Shown here one piece after another: positions 34,486-43,094 of a DNA stretch of 64,000 bases. Under the pieces are notes generated by a model. It saw only the letters and a list, made by a program, of their open reading frames with translations. It was not told where the DNA came from and did no database searches. The stretch is from the NCBI RefSeq assembly GCF_001866055.1, contig NZ_MLQS01000001.1, positions 1,232,501-1,296,500 on the forward strand, given 5' to 3'. Source of the stretch: Anaerobacillus alkalidiazotrophicus. GTDB taxonomy: Bacteria; Bacillota; Bacilli; Bacillales_H; Anaerobacillaceae. The number at the start of each line of letters is the position of its first letter. The first letter of the stretch is position 1. The position numbers were made by a program, and so were the translations under genes.

Positions 34486-34511
34486 TTTGTTCTAAGGTAA
34501 GAAAATATAAA

Positions 34512-34602
34512 AATTTCTAATTTGGAAACTGTCTAGTTTCAGCGCCTACGAGCTCGGTCACTTCGTTTAAGCTACTACTGACTTCAATTACTACGTGTAA
34601 TA
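34512..34602 (-). repeat. Family-1 repeat fragment
   Basis: AATTTCTAATTTGGAAACTG then TCTAGTTTCAGCGCCTACGA and GAGCTCGGTCACTTCG is the reverse complement of the family-1 end block. It lies just past the tRNA terminator. Confidence 0.7.
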
Positions 34603-34697
34603 AATCTCGAATGAATTCATAGGTGCTAAGTACCTATGTTACTTGCCATACAAGAAGTAATGCAAATAAACGTAACTTTAAGGACACAAGTATCGAG

Positions 34698-34932
34698 ATA
34701 TCCACAAAGTTTAGTCAGTTGTGTACAAATCGGAACAAATCTTAGGCCATATAATAGATTATCAACAAAAAATTAAAAGTATGAACACTTATGAGCCAGT
34801 AAAACCCGATGAACAAAGTTAATAGTAGTATAAAACTATAATTATGCACATACTTATTCAGTTTTGTGTAAAAATAGACACAGTTAAAAAAGCAATCTTA
34901 GTAATCCACATGTTAGTAAGTTCTTATCCACG
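34698..34932. other. Cluster of DnaA-box-like 9-mers
   Basis: ATATCCACA (34698), TTATCAACA (34759), TAATCCACA (34902) and TTATCCACG (34924) are each one base from TTATCCACA, all on the plus strand in AT-rich DNA. No gene is seen in 34486-35318. Chance occurrence is possible. Confidence 0.3.
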
Positions 34933-35008
34933 TATATTGATTCATCATTAAGGTTTATGATCATCTATTTTCCCCTTTTAATAATTTCCGTCTTGCTAAT
35001 TAACAGTC

Positions 35009-35118
35009 TTATCCCACTCTTAAGGGGCAGTAAGACCCCCACCTCAAAACTTAAGAAAATTGAGAAGTTTAGGTGGTGGATGAAGTAAAACCCCCACTGA
35101 TTGAAGTGCAGCTTTATA
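35009..35118 (-). repeat. Family-2 structured repeat, copy D (internally deleted)
   Basis: In reverse complement it keeps hairpin 3 (CCACCTAAACTT...AAGTTTTGAGGTGGGGG) and the 5' TGAAGTTCAATCAGTGGGGG-like end, but hairpin 2 and half of hairpin 1 are gone, with an abrupt joint at ~35078. Confidence 0.75.
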
Positions 35119-35193
35119 TTGTTTTTTAGATACATTAAGTAGACTTTATTCCAACTTTTAGAATTTTCAAAAAAGGTAAACAAAATAGTTGCC

Positions 35194-35207
35194 TGAAAGT
35201 GCTTTCA
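35194..35207 (+). promoter_or_regulatory. cre-like CcpA site upstream of gapN
   Basis: TGAAAGTGCTTTCA is palindromic with one mismatch (T for C in the central CG) to the cre consensus. It lies 112 nt before the gapN start, a place that suits repression or activation by CcpA. Confidence 0.6.
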
Positions 35208-35318
35208 AATGTTTTAATTAGTTTTAATATGTTTTATCATTATAGGGGAAGTGATGGAACATTGTTTTAGAATTATCGTTAAAACAATTAAAAATATCTG
35301 AATGGAGTGTATTAATAA

Positions 35319-36761
35319 ATGAAAGCTACTGAAGATTTAAAATATCAATTTTTAATAAATAATGAGTGGAGTAAGAGTACAACAGATAAATGGGTGAACA
35401 TTTTTGCTCCTGAAACAAATGAACTAGTTGGTTCAGTTCCGGCGATGAGTCAAGAAGAAGTGGATAAAGCAGTTCGTTTAGCAAAGGAAGCTCAAGTGAA
35501 ATGGGCAGACACACCTGTTCACGAGAGAAGTAACTTGTTATATCGTTGGGCGGACAAGCTAGAGGAAAGAAAAAATGAAATTGGAGCAATGATTGCTTTA
35601 GAGGTTGGGAAATCTCCATCCTCAGCAGTTGGCGAAGTTGTAAGAACAGCTGAAATTATTCGTTATACAGCTGAAGAGGGAGTTCGTATACATGGTGAAT
35701 TAATGAAGGGAGATTCATTTCCAGGTGGATCCAAAAACAAGCTTGCGCTAATTCAAAAGGAACCACTAGGAGTTGTGTTAGCTATTTCACCATTTAACTA
35801 TCCAGTTAACCTTGCTGCTGCTAAAGTTGCTCCTGCGCTTATTGCTGGTAATACGGTTGTATTTAAGCCAGCAACTCAAGGTGCAATTAGTGGTATCTTA
35901 ATGGTTGAAGCATTAGTTGACGCAGGACTTCCAGAAAGTGTCGTAAATGTTGTGACAGGTAGAGGTGCTGATATCGGTGATTTTGTTGTTACTCACCCTG
36001 ACATTAATATGATTTCATTTACTGGTGGAACGAAAACGGGTCAAGATATAGCACAAAAAGCGAAGATGATCCCTCTAGTATTAGAATTGGGAGGGAAGGA
36101 TCCAGCAATCGTTTTAGCAGATGCAGACTTAGAACATGCTGCAGACCAAATCATTGGTGGTGCATTCTCTTATTCTGGTCAACGTTGTACAGCAATTAAA
36201 AAAGTTTTCGTAATAGATACAATTGCTGATGAGTTAGTAAGTAAACTTGAAGCAAAGATCCAAAAGCTTAAAGTAGGTAAAGCGAGTGAAGAAGCAACGG
36301 TTGTTCCACTAATTAACGAAAAGGCAGCAGATTTCGTTGAAGGCTTAATAATTGATGCTAAAAGCAAAGGTGCTACAATTGTAGCTGGCGGTTCAAGAAC
36401 AGACAACCTAATTGCACCGACTTTAATTGATCATGTAACTGATGACATGGTGGTTGCGTGGGAAGAACAATTTGGTCCAGTGTTACCAATTATTCGAGTA
36501 TCTAGTGTCTTTGAGGCGATTGAGTTAGAGAGAAAGTCGGAGTATGGTTTACAAGCAAGTATCTTTACAAAAAATGTTCAAGACGCTTTTGCTTTAGTAT
36601 CTAAGCTAAATGTAGGAACTGTACAGTTAAATGGTAAACCAGAACGTGGACCTGACCATTTCCCATTCATTGGTGTGAAAAACTCAGGTCTTGGTGTACA
36701 AGGTGTTGGTAGAAGTATTGAGTCAATGATGAGAGATAAAGTAATGGTAATTAATTTATAA
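35319..36761 (+). CDS. gapN: Non-phosphorylating NADP-dependent glyceraldehyde-3-phosphate dehydrogenase
   Basis: A 480-residue aldehyde dehydrogenase that oxidises glyceraldehyde-3-phosphate straight to 3-phosphoglycerate and yields NADPH, bypassing an ATP-forming step. Features: PFNYPVNLAAAKVAPALIAGN (cofactor site), FTGGTKTG, catalytic Glu in LELGGKDP, and catalytic Cys in YSGQRCTAIKKV (near residue 290). NGKPERGPDHFPFIGVKNSGLG near the end is typical of GapN rather than general ALDHs. The ATG follows AATGGAGTG. The cre-like box upstream suggests carbon control. It is followed by its own terminator. Confidence 0.92.
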   Translation: MKATEDLKYQFLINNEWSKSTTDKWVNIFAPETNELVGSVPAMSQEEVDKAVRLAKEAQVKWADTPVHERSNLLYRWADKLEERKNEIGAMIALEVGKSPSSAVGEVVRTAEIIRYTAEEGVRIHGELMKGDSFPGGSKNKLALIQKEPLGVVLAISPFNYPVNLAAAKVAPALIAGNTVVFKPATQGAISGILMVEALVDAGLPESVVNVVTGRGADIGDFVVTHPDINMISFTGGTKTGQDIAQKAKMIPLVLELGGKDPAIVLADADLEHAADQIIGGAFSYSGQRCTAIKKVFVIDTIADELVSKLEAKIQKLKVGKASEEATVVPLINEKAADFVEGLIIDAKSKGATIVAGGSRTDNLIAPTLIDHVTDDMVVAWEEQFGPVLPIIRVSSVFEAIELERKSEYGLQASIFTKNVQDAFALVSKLNVGTVQLNGKPERGPDHFPFIGVKNSGLGVQGVGRSIESMMRDKVMVINL

Positions 36762-36769
36762 TTAGGATT

Positions 36770-36802
36770 TGAAAGGCAGTCCAGTTTTTGGACTGCCTTT
36801 AC
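36770..36802 (+). terminator. Terminator of gapN
   Basis: AAAGGCAGTCCA / TGGACTGCCTTT perfect stem with a T-rich loop and end. Confidence 0.9.
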
Positions 36803-36874
36803 TATTGAAAAAATTGAAACTTCTGAAAACGGTTAGCGTAAGTATTAAGGAAGTCTAAATTTTGGAGGGATATT

Positions 36875-37669
36875 ATGTTGAGAAAATTAAAGTCGGTTGG
36901 GATTGCCATCGTATTCATGTTAGTCATGTCTGCTTGTAATAGTGAAAGTTCAGGATCTTTAACGAGCGCTAGTGATGTACTAATAAAATCGTTAGAATTA
37001 ATGGAAGGGTTAAATAGTTATTCTATGAAAATGGAAAGTAATCAAACGTTGACAATAAATGATGATGAAACAGTTGAAATGTTTCTAACTTTAAATGCTG
37101 ATATGACACTTGCCCCTTTAGCATTTTATCAAAAAATGATGATGGAAACAGATATGGAAATGATGAGTACAATTGAAACTGAAATGTATTTTGTTGATAA
37201 TCAAATTTATATGTATGAACCTATGACTAATGAATGGATGCAATTACCTCCAGAGTTAATAGGAGAAATAGGTGCACTATCTGAATTGCAAATAAGTCCG
37301 GAGCAACAGCTAAATGTGTTAACGAGCTTTATCGATGAAATTGATATGACAGAATCGGGTAACGAATATGTATTAAAGCTTACTGGTGAAGGTACAGAAT
37401 TTCTTGAAATTGCTAAACTTTTTGGTGGGGTAGGGACTGAAGATTTTGAAGAAATGTTAGAGCTGTTTAGTCATCTAGAATTAAATAACATAGATTATGA
37501 GATTTTTATTGATAAAGAAACGTTGTACCAAACAAGACTAAATATGATTATGGAAATGGAAATGGTAGTCGATGGCGAGAGGGTTCATACTGTACAGACA
37601 ATGAGTGCAACAATATATGGGTATAATGAAGTTGATGAAATCGTTCTTCCAGAAGAAGTAATTAAATAG
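36875..37669 (+). CDS. Lipoprotein of the DUF6612/LppX-like type
   Basis: A 264-residue secreted lipoprotein. The N-terminal signal has KLK charge, a hydrophobic core and lipobox VMSAC (Cys ~ residue 20), then a Ser-rich linker. The mature part has repeated amphipathic strands with many Met and Glu residues (YSMKMESNQTL, YFVDNQIYMYEPMTNEWMQL), like the half-barrel LppX/LolA-type folds annotated as DUF6612 in Bacillus. It may carry a lipid or hydrophobic ligand at the outer face of the membrane; that is inference from the fold type. Start ATG has TTGGAGGG upstream. A terminator follows. Confidence 0.78.
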   Translation: MLRKLKSVGIAIVFMLVMSACNSESSGSLTSASDVLIKSLELMEGLNSYSMKMESNQTLTINDDETVEMFLTLNADMTLAPLAFYQKMMMETDMEMMSTIETEMYFVDNQIYMYEPMTNEWMQLPPELIGEIGALSELQISPEQQLNVLTSFIDEIDMTESGNEYVLKLTGEGTEFLEIAKLFGGVGTEDFEEMLELFSHLELNNIDYEIFIDKETLYQTRLNMIMEMEMVVDGERVHTVQTMSATIYGYNEVDEIVLPEEVIK

Positions 37670-37677
37670 TTTAAACT

Positions 37678-37712
37678 AAATCAGTGGGGACTTATATCCC
37701 CACTGATTTTAG
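37678..37712 (+). terminator. Terminator of the lipoprotein gene
   Basis: AAATCAGTGGGGA / TCCCCACTGATTTT. The arms share AATCAGTGGGG with hairpin 1 of the family-2 repeat, perhaps by common descent. Confidence 0.85.
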
Positions 37713-37755
37713 ATGAAAGTATATGGTATCAAATTAAAGGTATTTCACATAAGAA

Positions 37756-38994
37756 TTACTTAGAAAACGCTTTCGCACTATCGTATTCATTATCTATATT
37801 ACTATTAATTTTTGTTGCCCACAAAATAGCATCCTCGTAATGCTTAGATAGATTTTTAGGAGCGATCAACTTTAGTTGGTTCCAATCGGCCTTTTCAATT
37901 GCGACAATCAAATCTAATAATAGCTTATATGGGCTTTGATAACCGAGTAATGCATATTTTATATCATCAGATAAAGGTAATGCTTCAAGAGTTTTTTCAA
38001 GAGGTTGTTTTAATATTACGTCTAATAATGAAAACATCCCTAACATAAAACATTCTGATTTTTTCTTAGTACCAAATAACATATCACCTAAAGATTCACA
38101 CAATTTTGCTCTAGTTAATGATCTTAGTAAAAGTTCATTAGAAACAGCAGAACTATCTATTTGCTTACTTAAAGAGATGATGGCAATTAAGTTGATTAAT
38201 TCATTAATTCCTAAAGTTAAGATTGCTTGTTTAATTGAAGTAATTTTTATACGTGTATAATAATCCATCGTGTTAACAATTTTTAATATTTTATAGGAAA
38301 GGGAAAGATCACACTCGATTATTGCTGTAAGATTATCAATGCACGGTTCGGGACTATGCAATTCATATAATAGATCTAAATAATCGTTTGTATAAAATGG
38401 AACATCTTGAGTAGATAAAATGACGGGCTTACTAAAGAAGTACCCTTGAAATAAGGCATAACCTTCCTTTAATGCGCGATTAAATTCAGCTCTTGTCTCA
38501 ACTTTTTCGGCAAGTAGAGTAATGTTATTGAATTGGGCAATATTTTGAATAATCTTTCGTTGAGCGTAAGAAGTTTGACGAAAATCAACCTTTATTATGT
38601 CTGCATAAGTAATTAAACTTTTATTAATATCTTTAAGGAGAAAGTCGTCAAGTGCAATAGTATAACCTAGTTGTTTAAATTCACTTATAGCATCAATTAT
38701 TTCAGCATCGCCTTCTACGTCTTCGAGGATTTCAATAATAATTTTTTCAGGAGAAAGAAGAAGTGGTACACGTTTTATGAGTAGGTTTCTAGTAAAGTTA
38801 ATAAATAATTTTTTTCCACTAGAAATTTTTTTGTTGCCAATGCCAATAAAACTATTTAACAGTAGTTCAATAGTTGCTCCATCTCCGTCAATTTTAGTAA
38901 AGGTGTTGTTGTGACTATTTCGATATAAAAGCTCGTATCCTATTACTTCTTCGGTTTTTGTTAAAATTGGCTGCCTAGCAACGAAAATCTCCAT
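37756..38994 (-). CDS. EAL-HDOD signalling protein (YuxH-like)
   Basis: A 412-residue cytoplasmic protein with an N-terminal EAL-type domain (residues ~1-190) and a C-terminal HDOD domain (~200-385). It resembles B. subtilis YuxH. The EAL signature is replaced by ELLYR (in YELLYRN), and the later family motifs are reduced to IALDDF, so phosphodiesterase activity on cyclic-di-GMP is doubtful and a sensing or scaffold role more likely. The HDOD part starts at TAIIECDLSLSYKILKIVN. The neighbouring cyclic-di-GMP gene is the GGDEF protein at 54669, far away. Monocistronic; ribosome site AGAGGTGA. Confidence 0.85.
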   Translation of the reverse strand: MEIFVARQPILTKTEEVIGYELLYRNSHNNTFTKIDGDGATIELLLNSFIGIGNKKISSGKKLFINFTRNLLIKRVPLLLSPEKIIIEILEDVEGDAEIIDAISEFKQLGYTIALDDFLLKDINKSLITYADIIKVDFRQTSYAQRKIIQNIAQFNNITLLAEKVETRAEFNRALKEGYALFQGYFFSKPVILSTQDVPFYTNDYLDLLYELHSPEPCIDNLTAIIECDLSLSYKILKIVNTMDYYTRIKITSIKQAILTLGINELINLIAIISLSKQIDSSAVSNELLLRSLTRAKLCESLGDMLFGTKKKSECFMLGMFSLLDVILKQPLEKTLEALPLSDDIKYALLGYQSPYKLLLDLIVAIEKADWNQLKLIAPKNLSKHYEDAILWATKINSNIDNEYDSAKAFSK

Positions 38995-39417
38995 AGTTCA
39001 CCTCTTGCTTTTTTGTATTATCTATATTTTACCATATGTGTATGTGGATGCTAGATGATTAGTAAATTAGTATTGAAAACAAAGTGAAAATAGGTACAAA
39101 GACCTAGTCCGATATACAATGCAATAAAAAAACTAAAAAACTGGTTTAAAGTTGTATGAAAGGAGTGAATTTCATAATACTATTAATCGAGTGACAGTAT
39201 ACTTACCTAGTTATTTAAAATCGCACTAATACAACTAGATATAGGTTTGTGCGATACGTTTTTGGTAATTATGAAATCACTCATTTAAAGAAATTTTAAG
39301 TAGACCTCATGTCAAACCATATCTTCAATACTACAAAGTATTACTTTAAATTTGATAATCAGTTTGTTTTAAAACATGTAGCAATCTTAAAAGTTGAAAC
39401 TCTGGAGGTGGGAATTC
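38995..39417. other. Intergenic region with an inverted repeat
   Basis: An inverted repeat ATCGCAC...GTGCGAT spans 39219-39254. Otherwise there is only promoter DNA for the two divergent genes. Confidence 0.4.
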
Positions 39418-39675
39418 ATGAAAGGGATTATAGATCGAATCATAGATGGTAAATGGGCAGTTATACTAGTGGGAAAAGATGAGACAGAATACAATGTACC
39501 AATTGAAAAGCTGCCACTGAAGGCGAAAGAAGGTAGTGTTGTTTCTGTGAAACTAGAAGGTAATGTAGTTGTTTCAATGAACCTTTTAGAAGATGCAACA
39601 AATTCTCAAAAAAATATAATCAATGATAAAATGAATTTGTTAAAATCTAGGCAGCGAAGCAATTTTAAACGTTAA
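39418..39675 (+). CDS. DUF3006 family protein
   Basis: An 85-residue protein with a small beta-barrel start typical of DUF3006: MKGIIDRIIDGKWAVILVGK, then EYNVPIEKLPLKAKEGSVVS and VKLEGNVVVSM. Proteins of this family are often next to metallo-hydrolase or competence-like genes, but here it stands alone before luxS. No function is known. The ATG at 39418 has GGAGGTGGG 6 nt upstream, so the in-frame ATG at 39394 is rejected. Confidence 0.78.
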   Translation: MKGIIDRIIDGKWAVILVGKDETEYNVPIEKLPLKAKEGSVVSVKLEGNVVVSMNLLEDATNSQKNIINDKMNLLKSRQRSNFKR

Positions 39676-39841
39676 GATTATTTATAGTTAGGATAAATAC
39701 ATTAACTTTTTAGCTTCTTTGAAGTTGGTTATACTCCTAATCTTTTGTATGTGTTATATTCAGTTTATTTAGACAAATCTAAATAGTTGATATATAATAA
39801 ATACTTACTGAAATTTCATGTTGAAAGGAATGGGATGACAA

Positions 39842-40312
39842 ATGCCTTCAGTCGAAAGTTTTGAATTAGATCATAATCTTGTAAAAGCTCCATTTGTAAG
39901 ACATTGTGGAGTTCATAAAATAGGTACAGATGGTGTTGTGAATAAATTTGATATACGTTTTTGTCAGCCTAATAAACAAGCGATGAATCCTGGAGCTATT
40001 CACACGCTAGAACATTTACTAGCAATTAACATTCGTAGATTCACAGAAAAGTATGATCACTTTGATGTGATAGACGTATCGCCAATGGGATGTCAAACAG
40101 GCTTTTATCTTATTGTAAGTGGCGAACCTACTATCGATGAAATTATTGATGTAATGGAAGCTGCTTTAAATTATAGTCTTGAAATAGCAGTAGTTCCTGC
40201 AGCTACAGAAAAAGAATGTGGTCAAGCAAAGCTTCATGATTTAGAGGGAGCAAAAAAGCTAATGAAATATTGGTTAACACATGATAAAGAAACATTACGT
40301 ACTGTATTTTAA
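39842..40312 (+). CDS. luxS: S-ribosylhomocysteine lyase (AI-2 synthase)
   Basis: A 156-residue iron/zinc enzyme that cleaves S-ribosylhomocysteine to homocysteine and DPD, the precursor of autoinducer-2, in the activated methyl cycle. The metal site HTLEHLLA gives two His ligands; a third ligand is the Cys in [10 protein letters not shown] near the C-terminus. [10 protein letters not shown] holds the catalytic Cys. Length and motif order match the family exactly. No Pfs or methionine genes are adjacent. Ribosome site AAAGGAATGGG. A strong terminator follows. Confidence 0.97.
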   Translation: MPSVESFELDHNLVKAPFVRHCGVHKIGTDGVVNKFDIRFCQPNKQAMNPGAIHTLEHLLAINIRRFTEKYDHFDVIDVSPMGCQTGFYLIVSGEPTIDEIIDVMEAALNYSLEIAVVPAATEKECGQAKLHDLEGAKKLMKYWLTHDKETLRTVF

Positions 40313-40328
40313 AGATTAATATTACTAA

Positions 40329-40378
40329 GAAGTTCATTCAGCTAAGATATTTTTCTTAGTTCTGAATGAACTTTTTTT
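40329..40378 (+). terminator. Terminator of luxS
   Basis: AAGTTCATTCAG and CTGAATGAACTT form a stem, extended by an inner CTAAG/CTTAG, then seven T. Confidence 0.92.
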
Positions 40379-40408
40379 GTAGTAGAAATAGATAGTAGAG
40401 TATCGAGG

Positions 40409-40546
40409 TTAATTGAACTGATTTGTTCTTAAGGGGTCATAGACCCCCACCTCTAAGCGTAGCGTAGGTGGGAATTTCCATTCAGGTGGAGTTGAGACTC
40501 CATCTGAATTTTCGATGTTCTAGAGAAGCTAGAACGAGTTCTCTTG
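40409..40546 (+). repeat. Family-3 three-hairpin repeat, copy 2
   Basis: AACTGATTTGTTCTTAAGGG start, then CCCACCTCTAAGCGTAGCGT-AGGTGGG, ATTCAGGTGGAG...CTCCATCTGAAT, GTTCTAGAGAAGCTAGAAC and GAGTTCTCT. Closest to copy 3 at 48397; aligned outer parts suggest ~135 nt as the full element. Confidence 0.85.
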
Positions 40547-41127
40547 GTATCCTTAGCAGATTGGTAGTATAAAAAAATTCTTTTTACATTTTATTTTCTA
40601 AGCATACTGGTAGTTTCTTGTTCATATTATGTTCAATATGTGACAGATACGAAAAAGTACTGGTAACCTCGCTAATAAAAATAAAGGTTTTAAAATAAAG
40701 AATTCATTATTTTAAAAAAACAATAAAAATATCGGGCAGGTAAGCGGGACTAACAGTACGGCTCTTTTGAACTACTTAATTGTTAAATATCACTATACCA
40801 AAGTAAGGAAAAATAGAATTCAGTGTAAAATTATACAAAATGTGGTTGTTCAAAATCAATTATTTTGGTATAAATAAACTAAGAAATCGCTTTCATTACA
40901 TCGAGTTATTTTTGGTTGAAAGCAAACATTATCCTCTATTCAACACCACAACTAACTTCTTAGTATGATACTAGAATGATAGACTTACAGAAATTAGAAA
41001 CAAGTTCGTCACAATTAGTGTCAAAGCTTTTTTATTTTCAACAAGTAAGTGAATGATTGAACTTACTTATTGCTCCACTGAAGATATTCAATGTTTTTAT
41101 TATTTCATTCACTTATTAGTAATTTTC
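40547..41127. other. Gene-free region upstream of fixA
   Basis: 580 nt of AT-rich DNA. I see no ORF with a ribosome site, no riboswitch fold I recognise, and no clear -24/-12 (sigma-54) promoter. Confidence 0.4.
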
Positions 41128-41191
41128 GTTTAGAAAATAGTGGTATAAAAAGCAATTACATATGTTTTTCGTATGCCAATATTTTCTAAAC
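41128..41191. promoter_or_regulatory. Perfect 12-bp inverted repeat before fixA
   Basis: GTTTAGAAAATA (41128) and TATTTTCTAAAC (41180) flank a 40-nt centre containing GTGGTATAAAA and the smaller dyad CATATG...CGTATG. The repeat ends 44 nt before the fixA start and could be a paired operator. Confidence 0.45.
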
Positions 41192-41234
41192 ATAAAAATT
41201 TAATAATAAGAGTATACGTGAGGAGTGGGAAGCA

Positions 41235-42059
41235 ATGCACATTGTCGTCTGTATTAAGCAAGTTCCAGATACTAAGATTATTAAAGTTAATCCCAAAACA
41301 AACACACTAGATCGATCTAGTGCTCCAGCTATTTTAAATCCGTATGATGCCCATGCGGTTGAAGAGGCTGTTCGCCTTAGAGCGCTGCATGGTGGCAAGG
41401 TTACAGTACTTTCCATGGGTCCACCACAGGCGGTAAATGCCATTAAAAAATGTATAGAAATAGGAGCTGATGAAGGAGTGTTAATTTCTGACCGTGCGTT
41501 TGCAGGTGCAGATACGTTAGCCACTAGTTACGCTCTAACAAAAGCAATTGAAAAAATTCAAAAACAAGAACCGATTGATTTAGTACTTTGTGGAAAACAC
41601 GCTATTGATGGTGATACAGGTCAAGTTGGTCCTGGTATTGCTCGACGAATGGAAATTCCACCAATTACAAATGTATTAAAAATTGAAAACGTTAAAGTGA
41701 ATGAAGGCAAGGTTGAAATACGTCGCAAAATTGAAAATGGCTATGAAGTTATTCAATCAACCACTCCTTGCTTATTAACAGTAGAGAAAGAAATCAATGA
41801 AGTTTCCTACTCGCCACTTCCGAACATGATTAGAGCTGCTAGATATAAGCCGACGGTTTGGACAGTTGCAGATCTTGAAGATGTAGATCGTAAACAGCTA
41901 GGGATTAAGGGATCTCCGACAATTGTAGGGAAAATGTGGCCACCAGCCAAGAGTGAAGGGGCGAAGCTAATTGAAGGTGATGCAAAATCACAAGTTAGTC
42001 AACTTGTTTCAATAGTTCTAGAAAAGCGTGAACTGTTCGCACAGAAAGGCGGGAAGTAA
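41235..42059 (+). CDS. fixA: Electron-transfer flavoprotein beta subunit FixA
   Basis: A 274-residue subunit of the FixABCX complex. It begins MHIVVCIKQVPDTKIIKVNP and has SMGPPQAVNAIKK, the ETF-beta signature VLCGKHAIDGDTGQVGPGIA (bifurcating ETFs bind an extra FAD here), and a C-terminal extension that wraps the alpha subunit. The complex takes electrons from NADH and splits them, sending some to quinone and others to low-potential ferredoxin or flavodoxin, usually to feed nitrogenase. Ribosome site GAGGAGTGGG. First gene of four. Confidence 0.94.
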   Translation: MHIVVCIKQVPDTKIIKVNPKTNTLDRSSAPAILNPYDAHAVEEAVRLRALHGGKVTVLSMGPPQAVNAIKKCIEIGADEGVLISDRAFAGADTLATSYALTKAIEKIQKQEPIDLVLCGKHAIDGDTGQVGPGIARRMEIPPITNVLKIENVKVNEGKVEIRRKIENGYEVIQSTTPCLLTVEKEINEVSYSPLPNMIRAARYKPTVWTVADLEDVDRKQLGIKGSPTIVGKMWPPAKSEGAKLIEGDAKSQVSQLVSIVLEKRELFAQKGGK

Positions 42060-42062
42060 TCG

Positions 42063-43094
42063 ATGAATATAGAAGAATACAAAGGTGTCTGGGTATTTAT
42101 TGAACAAATTGAAGGACAAGTGGTTGGAGTATCGTTAGAACTTCTTGGAGCAGGACGTGCGTTAGCGGATAAACTTGACGTAGATCTTTGTGGAGTATTG
42201 CTTGGATCTAATGTAAAAGAGCTTTGTCCACAGCTTTTCGAATATGGCGCTGATAAAGTCTATGTCATTGATGATCCTATACTTGAGCAATATCGCTCTG
42301 AAACATATATGAAGGCTGTTGGTGATCTTGTACGTAAATATAAACCTGAAATTTTCCTATACGGTGCTACAGCTAATGGAAAAGATTTAGCAAGTGCTGT
42401 TGCTACAGAGGTAATGACTGGTTTAACAGCAGATACAACGATGCTTGATATTGATTTGGATAAACGTTTATTTGAAGCAAGTCGTCCTGCATTTGGTGGA
42501 AATATTATGGCGACGATTCTTTGTAAAAAGCATCGACCACAAATGGCTACCGTTCGTTCGAAAGTAATGAAAGCATTAGAGCCAGAGTCAGGACGTACAG
42601 GTGAAGTCATTGAGGAGACAATTAGTTTAAAAGAAGAAGACTTACGTACGAAAGTATTAGAAATTGTACGTGACACTAGTAAAAAAGTGAACTTAGCAGA
42701 TGCAGATATTATTGTAGCAGCTGGTAAAGGAGTGAAAGATGCCGCTGGTTTTAAATTAGTTTGTGATTTAGCTGACGCTTTAAATGCAACAGTTGGAGCA
42801 ACACGTGACGTGGTGGAAGCTGGATTAATCGGGCATTCACACCAAATTGGTCAAACAGGTGAAACAGTCACACCAAAGCTTTATTTTGCTATTGGTATTT
42901 CTGGAGCCGTCCAACATGTTGTAGGTATGAATAACTCTGAAACTATTATTGCTATTAACAAAGATTCAGATGCACAAATTTTTAATGCATCACACTACGG
43001 AGTGGTAGGGGATTTATTTGAAATTGTTCCACTGTTAACTGAAGAATTCAAAGCAGCGCTAAATGATGTTGGAGGTGTCAAAACTCATGCCTGA
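42063..43094 (+). CDS. fixB: Electron-transfer flavoprotein alpha subunit FixB
   Basis: A 343-residue partner of FixA. The N-terminal domain (residues 1-190) is an ETF-alpha fold, and the C-terminal FAD domain has VAAGKGVKD, GATRDVVEAGLIGHSHQIGQ TG, LYFAIGISGAVQHVVGM and AINKDSDAQIF, all classic ETF-alpha signatures. It starts three bases after the fixA stop with AGGCGGGAAG as ribosome site, so the two are co-translated. Its stop overlaps the fixC start. Confidence 0.95.
   Translation: MNIEEYKGVWVFIEQIEGQVVGVSLELLGAGRALADKLDVDLCGVLLGSNVKELCPQLFEYGADKVYVIDDPILEQYRSETYMKAVGDLVRKYKPEIFLYGATANGKDLASAVATEVMTGLTADTTMLDIDLDKRLFEASRPAFGGNIMATILCKKHRPQMATVRSKVMKALEPESGRTGEVIEETISLKEEDLRTKVLEIVRDTSKKVNLADADIIVAAGKGVKDAAGFKLVCDLADALNATVGATRDVVEAGLIGHSHQIGQTGETVTPKLYFAIGISGAVQHVVGMNNSETIIAINKDSDAQIFNASHYGVVGDLFEIVPLLTEEFKAALNDVGGVKTHA

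Noticed and set aside
40547..41234. Search for a sigma-54 (-24/-12) promoter before fixABCX
   Set aside because: No TGGCAC-N5-TTGC match found by eye, so NifA/RpoN control is not claimed.
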